From assembly GCA_019918135.1 (NCBI GenBank), contig WBZZ01002531.1, positions 17,501 through 81,500 on the forward strand: DNA of 64,000 nucleotides. The letters are read 5' to 3'. Positions 18,001 through 24,433 of the stretch are shown here, piece by piece. Position 1 is the first letter of the stretch. Each line of letters begins with the position of its first letter. The translations under genes and the position numbers were made by a program. The DNA is from Paulinella micropora. Its lineage: Eukaryota > Cercozoa > Imbricatea > Euglyphida > Paulinellidae. Under the pieces are notes generated by a model. The model worked only from the letters and a program-made list of their open reading frames with translations, was not told the DNA's origin and ran no database searches.

Positions 18001-19112
18001 TTGTATCCCCTTAGACATAACTCACAGAAGTTCTTTTTACCTAGCAAAGACTTCATATTAGTTATGGCATCATAGTGGTTCTCTGTCTTAAGTATGTAAA
18101 GGTTAGTAAGTCGCTCACCATTTTCATCCTTTAAGTCTGTATCAAAAACAATCGTGTCAGGAAATTCAACAATAACCAGATTGTATTTAATGTGGCTAGC
18201 AAAGGTTTTAATTTCAGGAATACCACACACATCCTGAATGACTTTTGCTTCTTCGTGTAGTTTCAAAGCCATCTCCTCCTGTATCTTTCGTCCCATCCTT
18301 ATTACTTTGAATTTTTCGTGTTTTTCTTTTTTTGCTTTTACTACAACAATTGCTCTGGCTAAGCATATGTTGTCTGTATTATTAATTTTAATTACCCCTC
18401 TCTTTTTATACACATCTAACTTATTGATTATTTGAAGCCTCGATCCGCCCGTCGGCATTTCAACAGATTTCAAAACAAACCTAAACTTATCCATATTGGT
18501 TCCCTTTTCGTCTGTATAAAGGCTTTCGTTGCTTTGAAATAATGCTGACAGTCTTTCCAAAACATCGCTAACAGAAATCTCGTTAAGCTTTTTCAACTTT
18601 GTAGATACTGCTCCATAGTAATCTACAAACTTGATGCTTACACTAACCATACTTCCCTGTTTCTGTCTTTTGATAAAGTCATTCAGGATTATCTCAATAA
18701 ACTGTAGAATATCATCCATACTGAAAGAAGTGAAGTTGCCTCTAATCCTAACCCAATACAGGCTTTCATTAACACCCAGCACGTGCTTCTTTCTGTCAAC
18801 GTGTTTGATTTCGTAGTTAGCATACCGCATTAGGTCTTTCACCCTTTCTTTTCTTTCTCTCACTTTCGCCTCAAACTGTGGAGGTAATGGTGGTGCTACT
18901 GGAATACCTTGTTTCTGTTCCTCAAAGTAAACAGCACCTCTTACTCGGTTCAAGTAATTCTGGGCCGTTGTCGTATCCACCTTATACTTCCTAGTCTTCG
19001 GTATTATATACAGCACATCTTGACCCCTAACAGTTTTGATTTCATAATTAATTTTTTGTTCCCTAAATTTGTCCAACCTATATGTCTTACCGTTGTAAGT
19101 GTGTGTCTCCAT
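15063..19112 (-). CDS. Protein-primed family B DNA polymerase, element A
   Basis: A 1349-residue replicative polymerase. The N-terminal 360 residues correspond to the region before the exonuclease in Polinton polymerases. Residues about 365-455 form a dense cluster of Cys/His pairs (several zinc knuckles). The 3'-5' exonuclease follows with FFDFEAT near 477, AHNSRGYDCQF near 540 and YCHSD near 650. A segment near 765-790 (YVDGWDEKNKTAYEFHGCFW, then HGC) is the endonuclease-fold insertion typical of Polinton-like polymerases. Polymerase motifs A (DICSLYPTVM, near 877), B (NSLWGKFG, near 1083) and C (YHDTDSVIY, near 1177) are intact. A strong promoter-like region precedes the gene. Confidence 0.95.
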   Translation of the reverse strand: METHTYNGKTYRLDKFREQKINYEIKTVRGQDVLYIIPKTRKYKVDTTTAQNYLNRVRGAVYFEEQKQGIPVAPPLPPQFEAKVRERKERVKDLMRYANYEIKHVDRKKHVLGVNESLYWVRIRGNFTSFSMDDILQFIEIILNDFIKRQKQGSMVSVSIKFVDYYGAVSTKLKKLNEISVSDVLERLSALFQSNESLYTDEKGTNMDKFRFVLKSVEMPTGGSRLQIINKLDVYKKRGVIKINNTDNICLARAIVVVKAKKEKHEKFKVIRMGRKIQEEMALKLHEEAKVIQDVCGIPEIKTFASHIKYNLVIVEFPDTIVFDTDLKDENGERLTNLYILKTENHYDAITNMKSLLGKKNFCELCLRGYKERHACEATCNICETKGCKGINDKSNWTDCYSCNRKFPNTACFNNHKKTNCDIKAKCLSCGLNYRKKNEHKCGYAKCRNCKELKPLEHQCEIVKKDILPFSEKYIFFDFEATQDTGEHIVNHSESQYFDAKEPPVIHKNIDNFCKWAFESKHNGFTFIAHNSRGYDCQFILKWLVDNGQAPFVIYQGGKIMMMTLKKYRFIDSLSFLTMPLADFPKTFGLNELKKGFFPHFFNTDKNKNYVGVMPHKKHYGYDTMKDKKRAEFLEWYESQRNSTFDMQKEIAEYCHSDVDILRRGCMDFRKQFLEFGIDPFQYTTIASCVMALYRAKFMPENSIAVLKAEKQNRITSRACVEWIAYRSRLDQTDIKHAFNGGEKMFNLGQSNVYVDGWDEKNKTAYEFHGCFWHGCPKCFNRNTINTKKNETMGELYKATMRREKDLSKQVSKIISIWECEWRLMKTSETLAEDTNERVTEQEGLNPREAMFGGRTDALTLYWKSRHNNEYANYIDICSLYPTVMYYDPYPSGHHEIIRPSNVGASPYNPNGGGAGDEVPCDMKNKIINREYFGVAKVKMLPPRKLLHPVLPKADRGKLMYYLCDKCGMTEQKTECKHTDNERTITGTWATPEIYKALDKGYKLIKVYEVWQWKEQSSSLFKDYIKTFLKVKQESSGYPDGCITEEQKRNYIDSMEIKMGIKMDENKIEENPGRRAVAKLCLNSLWGKFGEKQNKTQNKMIKDKDTLYKLMNDKSVDNININIINDKIIEASYDLKQDAVSDPVKTNIVVALFTTCHARIRLYEMMDKLDNRVLYHDTDSVIYTTDLTKGETDVKTGKLLGEWTDELHGAKIMTFIGGGPKCYGYVLDNGKASMKVKGFSMNYENNKSLNLPNMLSVISCGLGIKNDDLIENGKNELLELLKTQEEKLIAKRIEKSGKVVIVENSKITRDKQQKKITSEYLEKIFSFTYTKRNIIGIVDNAIETRPFGY
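16351..16406. repeat. GC-rich hairpin unit inside the polymerase gene
   Basis: GGGACTTCGTCCC, a C-rich link, and the hairpin GTAGGGGC/GCCCCTAC lie within the polymerase coding region, adding a Pro/Gly/Asn-rich loop just after motif A. The last 24 bases (16383..16406) equal 6389..6412 exactly. The unit therefore occurs both between and within genes of this element. Confidence 0.75.
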
Positions 19113-19201
19113 CGTATATCTTGGTTAACAAATTTTTTTTGAAAATTAATTAATTATCTCAATTGTCTGCCCCCGCCGTGGTCTGCCGTGTGCTCTCCGT
19201 G

Positions 19202-19276
19202 CCTATATATACGGGGGCCCCTATGTTTAGATGAAAATTGGGGCGGGGCGGGCGGGCAGGCGGGGCGGGCGGGGCA
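19202..19276 (-). promoter_or_regulatory. Early-type promoter box before the polymerase gene
   Basis: Read on the minus strand there is a GC-rich block (CCCGCCCCGCCCC), then AATTTTCATCTAAAC, a short gap with GGGG, then TATATA about 90 bases before the start codon. The same order recurs before the genes at 19306..19731 and, less fully, 19837..20088. A common promoter for replication-side genes is likely. The rest of 19113..19305 is A/T-rich with no gene. Confidence 0.75.
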
Positions 19277-19305
19277 AAAAAATATTAAATCAGTATAGAT
19301 AAGAA

Positions 19306-19731
19306 TTAACCCCAGAACATAACGATATTACATTTTCCCTTCAAACTTTCTTCAATAATCCAAAATACTTGTTCTTCTATTTTTGATAATTTAGTAAATT
19401 TATAAATTTTGAACATATTCCGTCCCGTATACCTTTCACTGTTTTCAACTTCAATATTTTTAATTTTTCTTAGTGATTTAGTAAATCGTTTGATGTGGCA
19501 AAGCATAAATTCTGGGGTTTGAGTTCTTGCTTTTAGTAATTGTCTTTTTTCATCTTGGTTTATAGGTTTATGTTTAATAAAGCATTCATCCATATAATAT
19601 GGCAAGTCGCCTTTTATTGTTATGTATTTTTTTATCCTCACCCACTTTTCCATTGGTCCAGTAAATTCGCAAATTAACTTGATGACCTCTGATGGTAGGT
19701 TGGTCTCGTCTGTTAGGTATCGGTAAGCCAT
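19306..19731 (-). CDS. F-box-like small protein, element A
   Basis: A 141-residue protein whose start (TNLPSEVIKLICEFTG) looks like the first helices of an F-box or a related short adaptor motif. The remainder is basic and helical (MLCHIKRFTKSLRKIKNIEV). If the F-box reading is right it would recruit host ubiquitin ligase. The match is short, so confidence is modest. It carries its own promoter box and has no relative in element B. Confidence 0.5.
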   Translation of the reverse strand: MAYRYLTDETNLPSEVIKLICEFTGPMEKWVRIKKYITIKGDLPYYMDECFIKHKPINQDEKRQLLKARTQTPEFMLCHIKRFTKSLRKIKNIEVENSERYTGRNMFKIYKFTKLSKIEEQVFWIIEESLKGKCNIVMFWG

Positions 19732-19752
19732 TTCTGCCCCTGTCTGTATCTC

Positions 19753-19802
19753 TATATATTACCCCCTCTTAAAGTTTAGATGAAAATTAGGGCGGGGCGA
19801 GC
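19753..19802 (-). promoter_or_regulatory. Early-type promoter box before the F-box-like gene
   Basis: On the minus strand: GCTCGCCCCGCCCT, then AATTTTCATCTAAAC (19774..19788), then GGGGGTAATATATAG. Layout and 15-base core equal those upstream of the polymerase gene. The start codon of the downstream gene is about 25 bases away. Confidence 0.75.
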
Positions 19803-19836
19803 GGGGCCGAAAAAAATTAATCAGTCGTTATAAGCA

Positions 19837-20088
19837 TTAATAATACTTTCCGTATCCGCTTCCGCAATGACAGTTATATTCGCGATAATGACAGAAATTA
19901 CACCAGTCATCATCCGTAGTATTTTTTTTAGCTTGCCTTCTTATTTCCCATTCTTCTTGTTTCTTCCTTTCTTCTTCTTGTTTTTCAATAAACTTATTAT
20001 GTTTTTTTGATTTGAAGTGCGCTTTCTTTGCTGAAATATCTACATCAGAACCGCATTCACACTTGTATCGCCGATTGCTTTCTGTCAT
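19837..20088 (-). CDS. Small zinc-finger protein, element A
   Basis: An 83-residue protein with one C-x-C-x11-H-x5-H finger (CECG ... HFKSKKH) near the start, a charged helix, and a second Cys/His cluster at the end (CNFCHYREYNCHCG). The finger has the same spacing as those of the AP2-like proteins. It overlaps the end of the neighbouring AP2-like gene by 32 bases in another frame. Nucleic-acid binding is likely; the role is unknown. Confidence 0.65.
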   Translation of the reverse strand: MTESNRRYKCECGSDVDISAKKAHFKSKKHNKFIEKQEEERKKQEEWEIRRQAKKNTTDDDWCNFCHYREYNCHCGSGYGKYY

Positions 20089-20533
20089 CGTGTGCCTCTT
20101 GTTTGTTCCCCTGTGTATCCTTATATGATACCCCTTCTGTTTGTTTAGAAGAAATTTTCTCTGTGTGTATGCTTGATTTCATATGTCTTGCTTTGCTACT
20201 TCTATTTATTTCAATTCCGCATTCACACTTGAAAGGAGTCTTCTTCCAATTCCTTTTCTTTTCTTTTTTGATTTCTTTTGTTTCCTTATCATAATTAACT
20301 TTCCATTCATCATACTTTGGTTTGACTTTTTCATCGTAATATTTTTTTGCTTCTTCCATTGCTTGTTCTTGGTTTCTTCGTTTTCCAATACTAAAACTCT
20401 TACACATCGTTTGATTTCCTTCTCTCCATTGAATTTTCACCATCGGCCTCTTTTCATTATTCTTTAACATAATACATCCTTTTGAAATTGTAAATCGGCG
20501 ACTTGATTTTTTTTCCGTGTCGTCGTTTGTCAT
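20057..20533 (-). CDS. AP2-like / zinc-finger protein, right end of element A
   Basis: A 158-residue relative of 478..873, with the AP2-like part (ISKGCIMLKNNEKRPMVKIQ ... SIGKRRNQEQAMEEAKKYYDE) and the finger CECG ... RHMKSSIH. It reads inward from the right terminal repeat, as its relative does from the left one. Paired DNA-binding proteins at both tips could regulate early transcription or protect the ends; both ideas are inference. TATATA occurs about 20 bases before the start. Confidence 0.75.
   Translation of the reverse strand: MTNDDTEKKSSRRFTISKGCIMLKNNEKRPMVKIQWREGNQTMCKSFSIGKRRNQEQAMEEAKKYYDEKVKPKYDEWKVNYDKETKEIKKEKKRNWKKTPFKCECGIEINRSSKARHMKSSIHTEKISSKQTEGVSYKDTQGNKQEAHDDRKQSAIQV
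20121..20158 (-). promoter_or_regulatory. Third, weaker copy of the early-type box
   Basis: On the minus strand AAAATTTCTTCTAAAC is followed by GGGGTATCATATAAGG before the gene starting at 20088. The order (core, GGGG, TATA) matches the two stronger copies at 19202..19276 and 19753..19802 but the GC block is missing. It lies inside the coding region of the upstream gene. Confidence 0.6.
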
Positions 20534-20608
20534 CCTGTCTGTGTCTTTATATATTAACGGTATTATTTTAAATATTAATATTCGTTGCCATTTTGTCCCG
20601 CGCGGGCC

Positions 20609-20681
20609 GGCCGGTGTGTGTCTCTGTGGTGGGGTGGGGTATGTCTTGAAAAAGCGTGCCCAAGTGGCCCCCTATACTACT
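20609..20681 (-). repeat. Element A right terminal inverted repeat
   Basis: Exact inverted copy of 56..128. It ends CTACT, the complement of the AGTAG start, and is followed at once by the target duplication. Confidence 0.95.
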
Positions 20682-20687
20682 TGTATT
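20682..20687. repeat. Target site duplication, right of element A
   Basis: TGTATT, identical to 50..55. Confidence 0.9.
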
Positions 20688-20852
20688 ACCGACTTTTTAC
20701 GAGCTATCGTTGAGTGCATTACATTTGGAGTCCACATCACTAGGGTGATTTCTTTCTGCTTTGCCACACAGGCAACAGAGTGAATTTTCACTGACCTGTC
20801 TCACACGGGGACGTCAGACGAAAACAAATACTCCAACACAGCTCCCTCATAA
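20688..20852. other. Host DNA island between the two elements
   Basis: These 165 bases, with the two target duplications, are the only host DNA between elements A and B. No gene, repeat or RNA is recognised in it. Confidence 0.7.
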
Positions 20853-20858
20853 CTCTTT
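20853..20858. repeat. Target site duplication, left of element B
   Basis: CTCTTT directly before the 5'-AG of element B, repeated at 41680..41685. Confidence 0.92.
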
Positions 20859-20998
20859 AGTAGATGATAACCCAAACCTCGGCGAGAATTTTTTCAAAAT
20901 TCTAGCCTTCGTCTGGGTTGTTGGAGCCTTCCTGTTGATAGTAGATACAAAGAAACAAAAACAGCAAAATAGCCTTCTACAGCACACTACAAGAAAAC
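20859..20998 (+). repeat. Element B left terminal inverted repeat
   Basis: About 140 bases matching the reverse complement of 41539..41679 with roughly four base differences and one single-base length difference. It starts AGTAGATGATAACCC and is unrelated to the element A repeat beyond AGTAG. Confidence 0.95.
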
Positions 20999-21197
20999 TT
21001 GTATATATAATAAAATAGACCTTGTTCGTCTTACTCTTCCAACTTCAACTCAACCACCTACCACACACAAGTGTGGTATGAGTAAATATCTTTGAATAAA
21101 AGTGGGCTTTTAGCCCCTTCAATTTTTTGACAAAATTTTTCGTCGCACTAGATTATACTCCTATGCGGTAAAGGAGTAAGTAGTTAAAACTACTTTT
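20999..21197. other. Non-coding left end of element B
   Basis: No gene is seen. Two clear hairpins are present: TACCACAC/GTGTGGTA with an ACAA loop at 21059..21078, and TACTCCT/AGGAGTA at 21156..21178. Confidence 0.6.
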
Positions 21198-21305
21198 TTA
21201 ATTAATTCTTTGTCTTTTATATTTCTCATATTCTTCAATTACATTGTATGATGTTTTTCCTCCTTCAATCATCTTTCTCGCTTTAATCTCATCATCAACT
21301 CCCAT
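21198..21305 (-). CDS. Very short ORF beside the charged protein gene, element B
   Basis: A 35-codon frame from ATG to TAA encoding a charged peptide (VDDEIKARKMIEGG, then SYNVIEEYEKYKRQ). It starts three bases after the stop of the 21309..21671 gene and reads the same way. It is coding-like in composition but too short to judge alone. It might be a separate small gene or belong with its neighbour. Confidence 0.35.
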   Translation of the reverse strand: MGVDDEIKARKMIEGGKTSYNVIEEYEKYKRQRIN

Positions 21306-21308
21306 TGG

Positions 21309-21671
21309 TTAGTTTTCCGCACTTAGCCAATTCTCAAATAATCGTAATTGTTTTTTCTTGTTTAATTCTTTCCTCTTTTCTTCTCGCTTTACCAAATCTA
21401 TTTTTTCCTTTCGTTCTCGTTCTCCTTTTCGCGTTTCAAGAATTTCGTTAATAGCAAAAAATTTATTTTGTTCTGCTTTTTCTTGTTTCTCCAATTCCAA
21501 TAACTCTTGTCGTTTTTGCTCCTTCCTACTCTGTATAATGTCAAGTTTTACTTCGCTATTTGTCTTATATTTCATTATTTGTGTGTATGTTTTGTCACTC
21601 AATTTCTCTAACCACTTATTGGTGGTTTCTCTTTCAACATACTCTACATCACTACCTTCGTCATCACTCAT
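21309..21671 (-). CDS. Charged coiled-coil protein, element B left end
   Basis: A 120-residue, very charged protein (MSDDEGSDVEYVERETTNKW, then a long Lys/Glu helix, ending RLFENWLSAEN). Its acidic front followed by a long single helix suggests a coiled coil. Not recognised. It has no counterpart in element A and sits at the site where A carries its left AP2-like gene. The ATG at 21671 is the first in frame. Confidence 0.5.
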   Translation of the reverse strand: MSDDEGSDVEYVERETTNKWLEKLSDKTYTQIMKYKTNSEVKLDIIQSRKEQKRQELLELEKQEKAEQNKFFAINEILETRKGERERKEKIDLVKREEKRKELNKKKQLRLFENWLSAEN

Positions 21672-22075
21672 TCTTGTTCGCACTTTGTCTGATTAAGACT
21701 GAAAAAGCAAAAGTTGTCCAACTCCTGAATTTAGAAGGTGTGTAATTGACCTAAGCCTCTAGGTGTGCGGTGTAAAAAAAATTTTTGCTTTTCCTTTTTT
21801 AACTGCATTTCAAATTGTCAGCAGAATTCCAGAAATTCTATCACGTGTTTTTGTCTGTTGCTTTTTTTCATTCTTTGACTTTCTCAGAATTCCCAAAGTG
21901 CGAAAAAGAAAAAGACCAAACCCTTGTCTGTGTTGTAGGTATGGCTGTCAACCAACCACGCGAGGAGCCTGAGGAGTCTGAGGAGCCTGAGGAAGCCGAA
22001 GCGAAGGTTCCTGAGCAGAAGCAACCTGAAGACCCTGAAGTACAGGTAGTTTTGTTGTTTGCTTTTCTCTTGTAA

Positions 22076-22474
22076 ATGAAGGTGGCACAGGTGCTTGCGG
22101 AAGCGGTGGGCGCAATGCGAGTAGGCTTGATGACCGCACAGAATATCCCAAAAGAGTTAGGGGGAAACAGGATCATTGCTAATCGTAATCCTAACCCTGA
22201 ACGAAATCCGCCAGTTGAGAGCAATCTTCCCTTATGGTTCCACATTGATAAGGAGAATGGTGTGGCTAGAATTTACCTTCAACAAAACGAGGGTTTACCA
22301 TCAGCGAGGTTGAATTCGTATAGGTCTCCAATGAGGAGGGGACAAATCCCCGAACGCTTTGTTGTTCAATTTACCGATGGTTCCTTCAAAATATTCAGAT
22401 TGTGGGACAATATCGAAACAATCGCCGACTACTACGGGCTCATGGTCAAGACTGTCTATAGGGTTGTGGTGTAA
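22076..22474 (+). CDS. Unrecognised protein in a G+C-richer segment, element B
   Basis: A frame of 132 residues with a coherent, non-repetitive sequence (LPLWFHIDKENGVARIYLQQ ... FVVQFTDGSFKIFRLWDN ... DYYGLMVKTVYRVVV). Its base composition is visibly richer in G+C than the rest of the element. Directly upstream (from 21942) lies a short acidic frame rich in PEE repeats, which may be a separate small gene or an upstream exon; the sequence alone does not settle this. No family is recognised. It could be cargo taken from a host. The stretch 21672..21941 shows nothing recognisable. Confidence 0.45.
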   Translation: MKVAQVLAEAVGAMRVGLMTAQNIPKELGGNRIIANRNPNPERNPPVESNLPLWFHIDKENGVARIYLQQNEGLPSARLNSYRSPMRRGQIPERFVVQFTDGSFKIFRLWDNIETIADYYGLMVKTVYRVVV

Positions 22475-22560
22475 TTAAAAGTTGTTTATTTCTCAGTCTT
22501 TCAGGACGTTCCAAAGTTTTATCAATTTCAAATGCCCTGAAAGATTTAGAAAATATTCGA

Positions 22561-23566
22561 TTATAAATCTAGTATCACTTTTGCCTTTCTTTCTCTTTTA
22601 CTTGTTCTAATATTTTCTGGTTCTATTTCTTCTCTCTTTAGCATTTCTTTTGTTTTCTTCTCTTTTATAACTTCTTTAGTTTGCTCTTTCATATCTTTTT
22701 CTTCGTCAATCGGTTTAGTAAAATCTGTTTTCAATAAATCCCTCGGGCTTACTAACTCGTCATTATTTAATATTAATTTAAATCCGGAACGGCCTTTAAC
22801 TTTATAAATAATTTTGCTGAAAGTCTTCCCTCCTTTCGCAAACATTAGCCTTTTATTTTCCTTACGAACTCTATCTCCGATATTGAATTCATTAATAAGG
22901 TTATCTCTAGTTATTATTTGCTTGTTTTTGTCTCTTCTAGTAAAGACGTCCACCGGTCTGGCTTGAATTCCCCTATGTAGTTTATGATTATAAGCATTCA
23001 CTAAGTCTTGAATATAACTTACCCAATCAAAATTTCTATTTGTTTCAAATAATAAATCCAACCACCTTCTAATACTTCTTATAACTCTATCTACCACGGC
23101 TAGAGCTCTATGGTCTCCGACTTCAACCACATCATGCTTAATACCATTTTGAATAAAATAATCACGAGTAGCACCTTTATATTCTCCTCCGCTGTCTGTT
23201 GTAATTGATTTAGGTTTATAAGGTATTGATTTCAAAGCATAATAAACTTCTTTCGCTGTTGTATTTTTTAATGGAATGATTATTAAATATCTTGAATGAC
23301 AATCAATCCAAACAAGCATCCAAGCATATCCTTTATTTCCTTTCTTATCTTTTATCTTACTCATATCTGCCAAGTCTAGAAAAACTTGGTCTAGTGGTTT
23401 ATCAACCCATATAGTATTCCATATTTTCGGGTTCTTTTTCTGGTGGTGTATTTCAAGTGCTTCTTCTTCTTTTGTTCTTTGATTTCTTCTCCTGTTGGTG
23501 TGTCTTCTAATTGACTATTACGATTTTGATTATTAATAATTGTATGTTTATGGTCTAAATCTGACA
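22561..23566 (-). pseudogene. Retroviral-type integrase region, element B (broken copy)
   Basis: Relative of the element A integrase: the core reads LVWIDCHSRYLIII and SITTDSGGEYKG, followed by VGDHRALAVVDR and the C-terminal module VKGRSGFKLILNNDELVSP. The start region (DLDHKHT) also resembles that of A. The region is among the broken parts of this element. It runs divergently from the small gene at 23577, with ten bases between the start codons. Confidence 0.85.
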
Positions 23567-23576
23567 TTTATATAGT

Positions 23577-23834
23577 ATGAGATTTTCAAAGTCAAATGTA
23601 AAAAACAAAAAATATAAAGTCATTAGTCCGAAAGGTAAGGTTATTAATTTTGGAGATATTAGATACGAACATTATAAAGACCGCATAGGATTATACTCAC
23701 ATTTAGACCATCTGGATAAAGAAAGAAGAAAAAACTATAGAGCAAGAGCAAAAGCAATAAGAAACTCAAAAGGGGAATTAACTTTTAATAATCCGGAGTA
23801 TGGTAATTATTATTCTTATCATTTCCTTTGGTAA
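23577..23834 (+). CDS. Short basic protein of a giant-virus/virophage type, element B
   Basis: An 85-residue basic protein: KYKVISPKGKVINFGDIRYE, then SHLDHLDKERRKNYRARAKAI and the end YYSYHFLW. I recognise the layout (VxFGxxxYxxY, DKxRRxxYRxRH-like, aromatic tail LW) from short uncharacterised proteins common in giant viruses and their satellites (DUF5754-like). The function is unknown. Its stop codon is followed at once by TGATATTTT, a motif seen after several genes of this element. Confidence 0.65.
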   Translation: MRFSKSNVKNKKYKVISPKGKVINFGDIRYEHYKDRIGLYSHLDHLDKERRKNYRARAKAIRNSKGELTFNNPEYGNYYSYHFLW

Positions 23835-23858
23835 TGATATTTTATTTACATTTGGACT

Positions 23859-24374
23859 TTAGAACTTAAGAAACATCCGCGATACATCATTATTTTTTTC
23901 TTTCTTAGCACCACCAGAAGATTGATTATATACTTTTACACTCACACTACTTGACTTCTTACCTTTGCCTTTCTTTGGCTTCGGTTCTTCTTCTTCACTA
24001 CTCTCACTTTCACTTTCTTCACTCTCAGGCTCTGGTTTCTTACTCTTCTTTTCTCTCTTAGTTTCCGCTTTCTTTCTTCTTATCTTCATTTTTGCCATCT
24101 TTTCAGCAATGATATCAGTAAAATCACATTCACTTTCGCTATCACTCTGCTCGGGTGTGTCATCTTGGTCTTTTTCATTAACAATATCGCTCGCCACATT
24201 CTTATTTTCTATCTCTGCTATTTTTTGTTCCATATCTTCGTCTTCACTTTTAACCGCATTTCGGTATTGTTCCAAAACCTTTTTGGCATGTTCCATCTTT
24301 CGTTGTTTCGCTTTCGCTTTTATTCCTTCAACAGCATTTCCCCAGTTCTTACGACTTGCTTCGGGAGACGGCAT
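23859..24374 (-). CDS. Charged protein of unknown function, element B
   Basis: A 171-residue counterpart of 1937..2446, with a basic helical front, Ser/Glu clusters (EPESEESESESSEEEEP) and the conserved tail DVSRMFLKF. Same place between integrase and fibre, same direction. Conservation of both the charge pattern and the tail in two separate elements argues that it is a real gene with a shared role. Confidence 0.75.
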   Translation of the reverse strand: MPSPEASRKNWGNAVEGIKAKAKQRKMEHAKKVLEQYRNAVKSEDEDMEQKIAEIENKNVASDIVNEKDQDDTPEQSDSESECDFTDIIAEKMAKMKIRRKKAETKREKKSKKPEPESEESESESSEEEEPKPKKGKGKKSSSVSVKVYNQSSGGAKKEKNNDVSRMFLKF

Positions 24375-24433
24375 ATTCTATACTAAGATTATTATATTTT
24401 AGTATTTTTAAAATTAAAATATTTAATTATATA

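Larger units (their letters stand above)
56..20681 (+). mobile_element. Polinton-type virus-like element A, looks whole
   Basis: A 20.6-kb integrated virus-like element of the Polinton / Polinton-like virus class. It has TIRs that start 5'-AGTAG, a perfect 6-bp target duplication, a retroviral-type integrase, protein-primed family B DNA polymerase, packaging ATPase, Ulp1/adenain-type protease, penton and double-jelly-roll capsid genes. All core frames are open and the outer 73 bp of the two TIRs are identical, so I infer a young insertion with no obvious breaks. Genes at the left and right ends point inward or leftward, and the virion block between 2.5 and 13.9 kb points rightward. A close relative (element B) follows 177 bp downstream. 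Confidence 0.93.
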
